Shown here: one piece after another, positions 26,062 through 38,737 of the stretch
Numbering within the stretch: position 1 is the stretch's first letter
Layout of the letters: each line of letters begins with the position of its first letter
From: Promerops cafer
Lineage: Eukaryota > Chordata > Aves > Passeriformes > Nectariniidae
Assembly (NCBI GenBank): GCA_013398275.1
Contig: VZSE01015526.1
Coordinates: forward strand, 506,388 to 570,387
DNA length: 64,000 bases
Reading direction: 5' to 3'
Made by a program: the position numbers and the translations under genes
The notes under the pieces: generated by a model
The model's database searches: none
What the model was told of the DNA's origin: nothing
The model's input: only the letters and a program-made list of their open reading frames with translations

Positions 26062-28319
26062 TTTGGCTTGCCACTGCTGGTTTTTGTTTTCCTTAATAGA
26101 AATGCACATTGTTGGACCAAGTGTTGAACGTAACAAAATCCGTATAACATTTTGACTGAAATATCAAAAAGAAATAAAAGACTTGAAGAGTTTTGCCTCG
26201 TCAAATATGCAACTGATCAACTTTTGTTTTGGGTAATAACTACCAAAAGAGATGGATTCTGGTCACAAGATGTCACCACTTCTTTGATGCTCATGCAGCT
26301 GCAGCCATGAGAGCTGATGGCTTGCTGATGATGTGTGGGCACTGGCTAACCCAAGCCTCAGTGCAGCCTGGGGCCCACCACTGCTGACAAAATGCTGATT
26401 TCATGGACCCATCTGGGAATCCAAGCTCAGTTTGTTTGGGTTTGGTTTTTTATCTTGGATAGGCAGGGGTGTAACTAAGATTAGTAGGGTGTAATGCTAC
26501 TCTTATAATACAAATGTCCTGAAATTATTCTTTGTTAGGAGAAGATCACAGAGCCCGAAATTGAGCAGTTCATGGCACGGGTTGGTTCATCCTTGGGTTG
26601 TGCCCAGCCCTGTGAAGAGGGAGCATGGAGCCAGCAGGAGAGGAATAAGGGTACTTCAGCTGCATGGCTTTCCTTCTGCTCCTACGTGAAGCTGCCCCCT
26701 CAAGCATCACAACAGTATTTATATTCTGTGGGATGTGGGATGAGGAACTGAGTTACTGGGTTTGTTCCTCTTGTCACGTCCCTGCTTTTCTTATTGTTTA
26801 GTTTAACAGGAGTGGGGAGCCTCCGCTTCGCAGCAGGTCAGTGTCCAGACACAGCATGAGGTGGCTTTTCCCTGCCACTGGCCAGAGCTGAGCAGGGCTA
26901 GGGACCGTCAGGGGTGCCAGGAGGGATCAATTCACCTCCTCCTGCCCTCCACTTGCCTGCCTAGGTAAGGCACCCTCTTCCATAGTGTCCCCACTCAATG
27001 CATTGAAAAAGCTGAGGAAGGCCCACTGCACTCTACACAAGTTCTCCTCTTGGCTACCAGGAAAATTAACCTGGCATTTTGGGACCTGCTGCCCATTTGA
27101 TGGATGTCCCTACTGTTACGAGGATGAGCAATAGCCTAATCCATCAGTGTTTCTTCTCCACTTTCTAGGAGAAGAGAAAATAGCTGCTGGAGCAATAAAC
27201 TGCTGCAATTGGTTAAAACATTCTGAATATTATTTTTACAGTGAAATGTTGCAAAGCAATTCAGAAGCATCCTCCCAATCATCCCCAAAGCAAGTGTGCT
27301 TGCAGTGTTCCACTCTTTTTTCTATGGAATTTGTTGTAAACCTTAAAGGTAAAATATCACCTGAAATAGTTAAAAATATTTCACTGGTAGTTTCATTCTG
27401 TCAGGCAGAACAAATGTGTCAGGTTTGAGGTCGTGCAGTGATATTTCACTAGATGTTTGATACATGCCTTGCATGCATTACATGGTATGCATGGGCATGC
27501 ACATTTCTTGAATAAAACCATTTAGCAAGTCCTAAAATATTTGGCTATTCCCCCCTCTAATTTTAAAGCAAATTGTTCAAAAAGTAGGGTAGTACCAGAT
27601 GTAGCTGCTGGCAGTCTGTGTTAAGGGTGTGTTTCTGGAAGAAAAAAATAAGCTAACAAATCCAGCCCAACTGGAAGCAGGAGATCTATCCTCAGGAGAT
27701 TTTGAGCCAAAGCTTGCATATTCAGGACATATGGATAAGTCCTTAGTTATCCATCTAACCCACCCAAGCTGTAACACCAAAATTTTTGAAATTGGATTTA
27801 TGTAACTGTCTGCTAATCACTTTAAGTGGGAAGACGGAAAGTATGGCATGAAGCACAACTATCAAAAGCTTTTCTTTCATGAGTGGTCTCACAAGGGATG
27901 TGTAGTGAAATAATCTGTCACTTTTACAGAAAGAAACTTTCAGCAGATGATGGACTCAAGGCTGTAAAACCTGGAAAGTAACATTCTTTGCATCCCTGAA
28001 ATTACTTAGGAGACAAAGTCACATTTTAAAGAATATTTTAGGTTTATAAGAGCACAAAATTAGTTGGCTTTCATGAAACTGGGATTCAGCCTCCACTGTG
28101 ACTTCAGAACATTTCATTCAGAGTCTTTTTCTGGGCATTGCTTCTTGTCTTTACATCCTGTCAGGTGACAGTGTGGGCAGCCTGCAGCAAATTAGGGGCT
28201 GTGCATCTTGCAGGAATGAGCTGATTAACTATAATGCTTCATGTGAGGTGAAGGGAGCTAACACTTACATAATATATGCACAAACAATACACATAAATAT
28301 GTATAAATATCCATAATTA

Positions 28320-28412
28320 CACGCACACACACTATATATATTTATGTCTGTGTATTTATATGTAATATAATTAATATAATTTTTGTATCTTTATATGTGT
28401 ATATTTGTAATG
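28320..28412 (+). repeat. AT-rich low-complexity patch
   Basis: A short ACGCACACACAC run passes into TATATATATTTA and irregular TATA/TAAT sequence. Confidence 0.75.
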
Positions 28413-30737
28413 AATGGTAATCAACAAATCACCTCATTAGCTGTTCTACAGCCAAAGCAAGTGAGGAAAAAAACCTCTTCCCAGTACCACAGGCCTATTG
28501 CACCAGAAACTATGAGAAAAAGCCATGGCTTAGGTGGAAATGTTGTCCCAAGTAATTGAAAAACCTCTTCTGAAGAGAGCCTGAATTATTTGGTTTTTCC
28601 CCACACTCTTATTGTTTCATACATAAAATAAGCTGTTGTCATCTTCCAGGCGTTCCAAAAAAACAACAGGAAAAACCCACTGCTATTACAAAGGAGTAAA
28701 TATTGGGATTGTGTCAGGCTGAGTTGCTGGCAGTCAATGTGATGGGTGTGTTTCTGGAAGGGCCAGTTTTTTCTCCACATAACCACAGTCACTGTCTGTT
28801 GTAAGAGCCTAATTGATTGATAAACTGTTAGAAACATTTCTACTTTTTGGTAAAAGCTGCAATCTGCTACCAATTTGTCAGTTTGTTCTCTTAACTCACC
28901 CCATAAAAACAAACAGAAACCTCCATTTTTATAAATGAGATTCCCCGTGAGAGACGGTCATTGTTTTGAAACTTTCAACAAAAAGTTAAGCTTAATGATG
29001 TGTGTTCCCAGATGTTACTCTAAGTTCATTTACCCCAGAATAAAGATGCTTATTTCTTATTTAAAATACGTGGTAGAAAGCTGTCTCATAAAACAACATC
29101 AAAGCTGACTTGGTTTGTTGATATTTAATTTTTCATTACTCTGTCAAAGTTTTGCCCACAGATCTCTCTGTAATCCTTCAGATTTGCAACAAAACATTCT
29201 TTCAGTAACATTTGTGTTAGACTTATACTAGTCGTCCTTTGGGGGCTAGTTTTCATTTACCACACTTATACTTTCCATCCCAAATCCCAGCAGATGTTTA
29301 GGAACTGGCAGGAAGTTTGTTCCTCTGCTCTTTCACACCGTGCGGTGCCGCTTTGCCGCCAAGCATGAATCTTCCGTCAGGAGAGTCTTGTGTCACCAGG
29401 AATCCCTGAGCATTTATTTATTCCAAATTACACCAATGGCAAGATTATGATTGTGTCACTGGTGCCATTTATTGCAAATTTATCAGAAACTTTGCAAACC
29501 TGCCATTATCTGAAACAGTTCTTAGAAATTCAGTGCAGAGCCATATGGGATGCAGTGTGGGGCAATTAGGGGATTAATTCATTCCAGTCACCAGAAATTC
29601 CCTGAAAAGCCTAAATGTCATTTTTTTTCCAATGAGATAATTTATTAGAGGATTGTATTGAACACCTCAGCCCTAGAATGAAGTAAAAGACCCCCGACAA
29701 CTGTTTTTCCCCTCAACTGTTTGCAAATTTTGTACAATTATTTTTACAGCATGCTGCTTGCTCCACAAAGAAAAATTCCTCTGGGCTCCGTTTTTAGCAG
29801 CAGTGAAATACCAGCAGGCCAGCTTTTGAGAGCATCCCAATGAAGGCAAAATATTAGCACCATACTGCTGTACTTACCAACCCCTCTGACACCCAGGAAT
29901 GTGTGGGACAAGTGCTGGGAGAGATTGAGAATGGGCAAGATTTCTGAAGGCACATGAGAAAGTCCTTGTGGTGGTATAAAAGAACACTCAAATAATTGCT
30001 CAGGGGGCAAAACTGGTGGCCATAGTCTGGACTAATGATCCTAGGAATGAACCTCTGGCCACTTGGTAGATATCTAGTGAAGTCATCAGGGGCCTACCAC
30101 TGACGTCAGAGGAAGCTGGAAAAAATTGTATGCTGGGTAGGGAGCTTTTCATGTCCTTTTTTCCTCATGTTTCTGTCTTAGAAGGCTGTGAGATTCAAAA
30201 AGAAGACTATAAGGAAGGTAGCACATTTGTTAGCTAAAAGTTGTTTTTCTTAGCTAACTCAAAAAGCCAGTTTGGTATGACTAAAAAAGTACTGCAAGCC
30301 TTACCATTACAGATGAGAATGCAGGGTTTTTTAAATGGTGAAAGTGCTGTGAAATCTCTGTAGGAAGCGACAAAAGCATATACTTCCTTTACTGTCTTTA
30401 CTGTCCATTACCACTCTAAGGTTGAAAATATATTATTTGAAAATATTTGAGAAATTCTTAAGGAATGAATGAATTAAAAAATAAACTGAGTTGCCTGTGT
30501 TTTCCTTCTTACCTTTTATTCCTATTCATAACATGGATAAAATATCCCTACTTTGGTTCTTTATGATAGCAGTCATGAACCAGAAGCTTGACTCCGAACT
30601 GTTTCCAAATTTTAAGACAAGCCACATATAGATAAGCAAGATGGCACTGACAGCCTTTCTCAGAGCAGTACAAGCATTTCCCAGCTGTGTTGTGAGAGTT
30701 TTGGAAGGGAAAAGGAGAACGATGGAAGTTCAGAGCT

Positions 30738-31285
30738 GTACCCAGGCAAATGGAGGAGCCAGTGAGGGAAGGTGTGCTGCTGGACCTTACTCTAACAAAC
30801 AAGGAAGGTCTTGCTGGGGATGGGAAGGTTTGGGGCAGCCACAGCTGTAGTGACCACACGACCCTGGAGTTCAGTATCCTGTGTGGAGCAAGGGAGCTGC
30901 AGCAGCTGGGGCTGTCCAGCCTCGAGAGGAGCCCCAGCTGAGAGGGGCCCTCAGCCCTGGGTGTCCCTGTGTGCAGGGAGGGCTCCGAGCAGGGCCCAGG
31001 CTCTGCGCCCTGGGGCCCAGCAATGGCACCAGAGGAACGGGCAGGGACTGATCCCAGGAAGTTCCCCCTGGACATGAGGCAGAACTTCTGTCCTGGGCAG
31101 TGACCGAGAACTGAACAGATTGTCCAGAGAGGGTGTGGAGTCTTCTTCTCTTGACATACTCAAAAACCATCTGAACACAATCCTGAGTAACATGGTCTAG
31201 GGGATCCTGCTTGAGCAGAGGGGTGGGACCCTTCTAACCTTACCTACTCTGTGATTCTGTGATTGCTTCTGCGATTCTGAGATTT
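30738..31285 (+). mobile_element. Internally deleted CR1 LINE
   Basis: The left part (about 30750-30880) translates in the plus strand to LLDLTLTNKEGLAGDGKV followed by SDHTTLEFSILCG. This resembles the end of the CR1 ORF2 endonuclease domain (LLDLxLTNKEGLVGDVKV, SDHxxVEFxI). It is followed directly by the 3' terminal CR1 region (GGGCTGTCCAGCCTCGAGAG onward) and by the CR1 tail CTGTGATTCTGTGATT. The whole reverse transcriptase region is missing between the two parts. Antisense to WNT7B. Confidence 0.8.
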
Positions 31286-32190
31286 CTGACTTGAGTGTGA
31301 ATCAGGACCATGTGGAGTATGTAAGAATGACACCCAGGCATAAGCAAAATCTCCTGGTTTCAGATTTTGTGTCAGACTCACAGTGCAGTCCAAGTTTACC
31401 AAGGACCACCAAAACTGCCAGATTTCAGGTGAATGTAGGTCAGATTTCAAGTTTTCCTGGATTCTCAGGAGGAACTTGTGATTTCACACTGAAATTGCAG
31501 AAAACTCTGTAACTGCTTTTGTAACCCAGAAACACAGAAAGCATATCCTAGGTTCCAGAGTTTTGTTCTAACCTTAAGTTTCAGTCAGTCTCGAATTCAA
31601 AATGTCTAATTTATACAAATAGCAGATTATCTCAGAAGAACCAAAATCACTAAATATTACTTACTGTACAACTCTGAATATTCAATTAATAGGAATATAT
31701 ATAATAACACCAACATTATTTCTAAACATGACCCCCAAAACCATCTTTTATATTAGCACATTCCTCTAGATTTTATGGATGATACTTAAAACCAAAAAAC
31801 TACACCAAATCCTTTCAGTCATTCTTAGCTTTTGAAAGCAATACAATTAATTAATGAATAGCTATGGGTATAAATAACTACTGAAAAATGCCAGCAACAA
31901 AAAAGATCATAAATTCCAAAATACTATTTATATTTTAAAGAATGGAAAAAAGTATATTGTCAGTATTGCAAGTCATTTTATTCCTTTCATAAAATATGAA
32001 AGTATTATAATTTGGTTTTTGCAAGAACATTAGCAAAAAAAAAATTTTAGAATTGTTAAACAAAATTTATTTGCATGAATGCTGCTACCAGAAGTATCTG
32101 TAAAAACATGCACTTCTTTGGTTTGCTTGTGTCCCTCTGCTTATGAAATTCTGATGAAAAGTAAAATATAATGTGCTTAATAAGAATCAG

Positions 32191-32315
32191 TAATGTGGTC
32201 TAGTGGTTACTGGGCTGTATTTAGAATTGGGGGACCCTTGATCAGTGCCTGGTTCACATAATGAGCTCTTTCTGTCCTTGGGACTTCACTGTTCTGCATC
32301 TCAGTATCTGCTTTT
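32191..32315 (+). mobile_element. MIR-like tRNA-derived SINE relic
   Basis: GTGGTCTAGTGGTTACTGGG resembles the MIR/tRNA A-box head. About 65 bp later TGTCCTTGGGACTTCACT and CTGCATCTCAGTATCTG resemble the MIR core (TGACCTTGGGCAAGT, CTCAGTTTCCTCATCTG). Spacing and order fit a degraded MIR-type SINE in forward orientation. The B box is eroded, so this is not a functional tRNA. Confidence 0.5.
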
Positions 32316-33812
32316 GCTCTTTTGTCCCTCTTTCACATCTCGACTGTGACATGTTCCAAGCAGGACCTGCATCAGGATCTCCATGGAGGTGGCACAGCAC
32401 ACACCACAGAGGATGCCAGTTTAAGCAGGGATGATAATGCATCTAGCAGTAATAAACTCTCCCTGGCAAGTTTGAGGGTTGACTTCCACCTTCTTTTGCC
32501 TCCAAACACAATTTATGATGCTGAGCTGAAATTCCCAGCCTAAGTGAAGTGATCAGACCTGGAGCTGGTCTTCCAATGTGATGGTCAGCTGCTGAATGAA
32601 GTTCTTTTATATGCTGAGAACAATTTTTAGGAAAAAAGACTGTGTCCCTCAAGGCTGTTTTTCTTTTTGGCTCCTCAGTCAGCTTCCTCCTGCACATCTG
32701 GAGACCTCAGTGTGAACTATCACTGAAGTACCGATCCTGCCTCTACACCTGAGATTGTGCCTCTCTCACCACACTGAATTTATGTAATATTTCCATCCCA
32801 GTGAACTCCTGCCCATACAGAAACTTCCATTTCAGTGCATGGCCAATGCAACTGTGCTAGTAAGCAAGATCCAGGCAGTAAGATAATTGCATTGTTTCTG
32901 TCACCACCAATTCTACTCTCTCTGCCCATGGCTCAGTACAGGACTGAAAGCACACATGGTTTTAGAGGAGGAAAATTCAGTCTTACTTTGGGGACTAGAG
33001 GACAAGGATTTTATTGAATTGCTATATTGGTATATTGGATTTTTCTGCAACACTGGAATGGAGGGCTTTTCCTAGGGGAAAACACTTTGAAGGCTATAAT
33101 CTCTCCTGAGGTAGGTATATACCATGCAGAAAGATTTGTTACACTTTTTAAAGGACACGCTTTGAGAGCTAGGAGGATTGTTGGTGAAGGTAAATCAGAG
33201 TGGGTCCATGATGTTAGTTGTTACCATGACAAGCAATTCAGTCATGGTGGTAGACATGAAACTGTTTCTTCTTATGCAGCTCTTTGCAGCCTTGTAGTTA
33301 CAAAGAGACAGTTGTGCATCTGCTAAGAAATGCATTGGGTACTACTGTGTGTATTTCATTAGAGCTGGGGTCAAATAAGTCATTTGGGTTTCACTGGAAT
33401 AAATATCTGGAAGTGCTGTGGAAGCTGAGAAATGCAGACAACTCAGTTCTGTCCCATCACAAGCCCCGACATCCCTTGCTAGATTTTTTGCAAATTGGTT
33501 GAAAAGCAGTGATTTACCATTATGCCAAACAGATCCAGCAAGGTTCTCCCTGTTATCGGGGGGAAGTGGGGGCTGGAAAGAAGGCTTAGTAAGCAGAAAA
33601 TTTTTACAGGAGTAGCTATAATACATGGCCAGTTCTGAATAAAAAGAAACAGCAAAAAAAGGTGAACAATAGATGCCATCCACTGACTCGATGTGGGTGT
33701 GGGATAACATCAGAGAGAGGGGTAAGTTCTCAGGGAATGCCTCCTGCCACCAAGCCAGCCTCCCCCCGTCCTCCAGCACACACGTCCCCATCCCTTGTCC
33801 TTTCTGGAATAC

Positions 33813-34084
33813 CTTTCTTCCAGCCTCATTGTTGTGCAAGTTCATCAGCCTCCGTGCATTCTTTTTGATTTCTCGGGCATCAACAAACCTCCGGGAGAAC
33901 TCAATGCCGTATCTGATATCCGCAGAGCAGCCTCCCCACTTCCAGCCCTCCTCCTGGTTGTAGTAGCCCTGTTTCTCTCGGTCACAGCCACAATTGCTGA
34001 GGTTGCCCTGGCTGCAGGCGGCCGTGACAGCGTGTGCAACCCCGGCAGCAGTAATGGCATAGGTGAACGCAGCTTCCCTGCTTC
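33813..34084 (-). CDS. WNT7B: WNT7B exon 3 (residues 100-190)
   Basis: This 272-bp exon completes the glycine split with exon 2 and then encodes 90 residues, SREAAFTYAITAAGVAHAVT through NNEAGRK. It covers part of the alpha-helical N-terminal domain that carries the Wnt acyl chain in known structures. Cysteines lie at 123, 131, 133 and 152, with a sequon at N127-L-S. The acceptor is CTCTCCACAG; the donor reads AAG|GTATTC, a poor match to GTRAGT but placed exactly where the phase-0 junction with exon 4 is needed. The open frame extends past both splice sites; those extensions have no Wnt similarity and are intronic. The sequence is near-identical to mammalian WNT7B, with conservative changes such as NQEEGW and ADIRYGIE. 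Confidence 0.96.
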
Positions 34085-34872
34085 CTGTGGAGAGAAGCCA
34101 AAAGCTGATGGGTTGGCAGAAAGGCAGTACGTGCTTACTAAAGAAAGTACACACATTATCTACAGCGAGGGGGCCAGGCAGCGATGTGAGGAGGGCATTA
34201 CTCCCCAGTGTGGATTTCTCATCTTACAGAATTCCACTCATATTTAAAATGCTTGGCTCAGCTCGGGCATATTACCCCAGGTATGCAGCCATGTGATAGT
34301 CCCACGTAAACCCCTTCACCAGAGGGGAACTTGGCAATGAATCTGGACAGTGGTGAGGTGAGGCCACAAGATTTGTTTTCACACTGTCTAGTCAGGTTTG
34401 CAAGCTTGAAGTTTGTCTGTTTCAGATGAATAAAAAGTGAGTTAATAGCTACCTCTAAGCATTGGCACTGCATGGAAAAAGAGAACTGTTCAGACAATAA
34501 TAACAAAAAAAACCCTAGGACACAAATGGGGCTGATTATTAATCTAACTTTATAAATGCTCCAGTAGCATCCCTTAGTGATACTGAGTGTAAAGTACTGC
34601 AAGAGAGACCTATTAAGACAAGAACTGGGTAGGTTTCATTTTCTTGCAAGGTAGAGGTTACCCCTTTCCCTTGCAGATTTCTGTGCATTGGTTTTGCTGA
34701 AGTGACCTTTTCCACTCCCACTCTGACTCAAACCTCTGCATTACCACAGCTGTTGAGCATACAAAGGGCATAGAAGTGCTGTGACAGCACTATTTTCTCT
34801 CCAAAGTAGCTACTGTCATGGAAGCACAGACTTAATTTTTTTTAAAAAAAAACTGTTTTAGAAAAGGAGTTC

Positions 34873-34887
34873 TTTTTTTTTTTTTTT
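34873..34887 (+). repeat. Poly-T run (15 T)
   Basis: T15 in intron 2; an additional short T/A patch precedes it at about 34838-34853. Confidence 0.9.
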
Positions 34888-35727
34888 CTGTGAAGCTGCT
34901 ACTTGCAAAGACTCCTGATTGACAATTCCATGTAATAGCTGTTGATAATGAGTATATGAGGAGAGGTGAATTAGGCCCCTTTCTATACAGATTGGCTGAG
35001 GTGCCTGTGAGGTGCAAGGGGGCAGAATGATGGGAAGGGAAGCTACAGCCCATCCCTGCTCTCATGTGAGGCCACACTCTGTCACTGACTTCACACAGGG
35101 CTGGATAGTGGTGTTTTGCTGCTCTTATTTATAACACTTCCCCATAAGTTCCCTTCTCAGTGCTTTCCTCTGTGTGTTTCTCTGGTAATAAACAGACAAT
35201 CCTGTAGTGCTGCAGCCAAAGAATAACTGCAAAGAATTTGCAGAAAGTTGCTGAAATGCTTTAATGACCACACACAGAACTCTAACATCATTAGTGGATT
35301 TGGGAAGGGGTAAAAAGGAACAAATTTTCCAGAGGTGGAAAAAAAAACTTCTTAGAAGCTGGCTTTAATTTTTTCATTTTCGGATTCATAAATCTCATAA
35401 TTATTCTGGAATTATAACTCCACAGTATGGGGGGATTTATATTTCTTATTTTCACAGATAGCTTCCTGAAAGATTACACCATTGCCAGATATGAGGAAGA
35501 TCCTACAAGAAAGAATCAGAAACCGAGGTTCGGCACCATTGGCTTGTTTCTCCAAAGCAATAAAAAATAAACTTTGGGTAGGGGAAAAACAAAAGGGTTC
35601 TGTATTCTTCATCTACCAAGAAGGTTGGACTGGCATGTGCATTATTTGAGTAGATGGTGCAGTTGCAGGACTCTGCTTTCAGACACAGCAGTGTTTTGCT
35701 GTGGTGTACGATGTGTGCAGTCTGGTT

Positions 35728-35926
35728 CAGTGCTTCCCAAACTGTGGCCCGCAGAACACTGGTGGTCCAGGAGGCCACGGCAAAGGGTTCACAGCTAATC
35801 CACAGAGCCATATTAAACACTATTTTACATGGTGTTTTCAATTAAAAGTTTGATGATAACGATGCCTGGTGGTCTGTAAGAAATTCTGAGGGTTGATAGC
35901 AATCCAAAACAGTTATGGAACCACTG
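35728..35926. mobile_element. Short non-autonomous hAT (Charlie-like) element
   Basis: A 199-bp segment begins CAGTGCTTCCCAAACTGT. The reverse complement of its right end begins CAGTGGTTCCATAACTGT, so the terminal inverted repeats match at 15 of 18 positions and follow the CAGTGGTTCCCAAAC form of Charlie-type hAT elements. It is flanked by 8-bp direct repeats, GTCTGGTT (35720-35727) and TTCTAGTT (35927-35934), 6 of 8 identical and close to the NTCTAGAN target preference of that group. It is too short for a transposase, so it is MITE-like. Confidence 0.7.
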
Positions 35927-38711
35927 TTCTAGTTCCTAGTGTGATCTTCACATGTTGATATTCACTCCTCTCCTCTTCACTTGCCAGCTGAATTCAAATC
36001 TGGGACTCTTGTTTTAAAATGTGTTCTGTTGACCTGCAGGATTTCTTTCTTCTTCTTTTTAAAAAAATTATATTTCTAATCGATAAATTGAAATATTGGA
36101 AGTATGAGATGTAATAGAAGCTCCATATATAGATACAGTTTGCTTTTCTTCAGGATGAGGGTAAACAACAATGCAAAATCAGACCCAGGGAAATTTTTGG
36201 TCAGATACCATTGAAGTACACATAGAAAGGCTTACTAACAAGAAGAAACTTATTCCTGTGATGGAACATAGCAGCTGTGACCTACAGTTCAGTAGATTTA
36301 CTCAGAGATTTAGTGGCAGTTGCTCTCATTTTGTGTTTAAGCTCAACATATTCCCCATGTCTCCAGAGTACATGGTAAGACATTTTATTACGGCCACTGT
36401 GTCTGTGACTTCTCTGTAAATTTTCACACATTGCTTCCCTTGATCAATTTTATAAAATGGAAGAAAATAATGTCTTTATCTTCCTTTCTCTCTTCCTCAT
36501 TCCCATTATACCCCTGACTACCATCAGAAATTAAGGAAAATATCTTTCCTTTATCCATTTGAGAGCTATAGCAGTGATGGAATCTTCTCAAGTCATGGGA
36601 TAATATCAACTGGAAATCACACAGACTGTCTCAAGAGATTACTCTCCCATTTCGATGAAGCTCTAGAATAAGCAGGTCTCAGAAATTAGCAAGTTAAGTT
36701 GTCCTGCTAAGAATTAAGGTTTTGGGGGATTAGTATTTTTTTAACTAGAGGATGTTCTAAAACCACTTGTGTTCCTGAACAGTTCCCTAAGGTCCCAGGA
36801 TCAGTGGAGTCCATCAGAAACTGCTGATGGAGGAGGGAGGGGAACCTCTGTGCTCAAATAATGTCTGCTGTACACAAAGCTTTCCATTAGCATGTCATCA
36901 CTTGGAATCAGTTCTAAGCAAGCCTTTGTTAGGCAGCTAAAAATATTTAAGTAATGATTGCTGAGATACCTAAATGGAGAACAATAATCTCATTTTATGG
37001 AATTTTCTGAGATTTCAAAAATATTCTCGGTCTGCAACAAAAAGGAGACAAATCTTTCCAGAAATGTTTATGACATGGAGACATAAGTAGCAGCAGATTT
37101 GAGGTTTGACTCAAATTTGGGGCTAGATTTTTCTTTTTCCAGTGAATATCCTGGTTATCTAGTTATTTGGCACTGAATACACTCAGTTTCTCAGTCTCAG
37201 AAGAAATATTCTTGTCTGAATTCCAAAATTTTTTGTCACGTAGACCAGAATAATTCTGTTGAGATGTTTATTTTGGTGAAAAAGACACTGCTTTGGCTTT
37301 TATTGCAACCCTTGGATTCATCCGTTTCTCTGTTAGAAATGCCTGCCTTGGTGTCAAAGATGACAGTTCTGGCTTTATTCCCAAAACACAGAAGGCATGT
37401 TTTCATGAGTAACATGGACTAATAACCATCTGATCTGATAACTGAGCTAATAACTCCAAAGGGAGATGACTGCCAGTATTAATTAAAATTAAGCCTTTTT
37501 TCTTTGGTGAAGGTGCTCAAGGCCACTTCTAGCTATCTGCCAGGCCATCAGAGGAGTCTGTGGTTTGCCAATCTGAGTTACTGCCATTTTCCTGAGTTCA
37601 TTTGCATTCTAACAGAGGGCTGTACTTTAAAAGTGCTCTAATAGCCAGCAATGCAGGCAGCTGCTGCTCAGACAGACAGATATTGGACCACTGATTCCTT
37701 AGTGTGTGTCTTCTGGCAGATAGAGAGGTAGAGAGGAGCCTTTATCTGTCCTTGGAGTCATGGAGTAGCCTGTATTTTACCCCTCTTTTAGATGTCATTT
37801 CTGACAAAGTTTTACACTTCTAACTGAGCACTAAACTTAGTATGGTTTGATGTGGAAATTCTTACAAGTTCCCCGATTGCTGTAGTTTACCAGACTCGAA
37901 CATGCACAGATTCAGCAGAGTATTTTCAGCCTGAAGCCACAATCAGCTGAGAATCACATAGGCTAAATACATATTCAATTATTCAGCTGTGAGCACAGGG
38001 TTGAAGATTTAACTGTTCCATAGCTATTTGCAAGACATCTATTTGTCGGAGTAACTAGATGAGAATTCTGCTGTTGCACACATCATCCTGGAATGACTCA
38101 TGTCAGCAGCTAGGTTAATAAGGCTGCCACTGAATGTCAGCTATTAGAACTGTAATTTAACATGAAATATTAAACTGCAGAACATACAGTGTTTGGACAG
38201 TAATTTCCTAGATCTTGCATCAGCAATGAAAGAAAAAAGTACTACACACTGTTATTAAACAGAACAAATTCTTCATGCACTTACACAAGGCACCAGATTG
38301 ATTATATGACACAACACAACATAGGTCAATGGGAAAAAGAAATGAACCACAGCAGAACTAAAATTGTTTTTTACAAACCTACCCTTTTCAACAGCTCTGG
38401 TAAGCTGATGACAGATTGAGTCATTTATATGGCAAAAGACAATAGATACATCCAGATGAGTGAACTAAAACTCAGACAATAGCACCCTAAGTAGTGTTGG
38501 ATGAAGACTTTTACAGACAAGTTTATTTCCTTTGTAATTTTGTATTTTATTCAACACACATTTTAACAATTCTCAAGGAAAATGGTGCAGGCTCCTCATT
38601 TTGGGTTTGATCAAAGGGCAAGAGGGAGTTTTCTCTCTGTCTGGAACAGATCCTTTATTTGCATTTTCAGTGTAATTAACTTTGAGCTTCTTGGTTTATA
38701 AAAGCAGGGAC

Positions 38712-38737
38712 TAATTTAATTTAATTTAATTTAATTT
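38712..38737 (+). repeat. TTAAT short tandem repeat
   Basis: About five TTAAT units in intron 2. Confidence 0.9.

Larger units (their letters stand above)
21779..33812 (-). other. WNT7B: WNT7B intron 3
   Basis: A phase-0 intron of 12,034 bp between AAG|GTATTC and ACACATAG|GTT. It holds CR1 pieces (22238-22297, 23294-23630, 30738-31285), AT and TG dinucleotide runs (24074, 26047), an AT-rich patch around 28320-28412, a MIR-like SINE (32191-32315), a pair of diverged 35-bp direct repeats (27607 and 28726) and a consensus CRE at 30101-30108. The remainder is unique-looking and AT-rich. Confidence 0.9.

Noticed and set aside
30750..30941. Host protein-coding ORF of 63 aa
   Set aside because: The peptide is the CR1 endonuclease remnant within a deleted retroelement.
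32191..32265. Functional tRNA gene
   Set aside because: Only an A-box-like word is present; no B box of adequate quality and no cloverleaf pairing is visible. A SINE relic explains it better.
33342..34154. 270-aa open frame around exon 3 taken as one coding region
   Set aside because: Only 33813-34084 has Wnt similarity. The ends coincide with CTCCACAG and GTATTC splice sites in the right phase, so the extensions are intron read-through.
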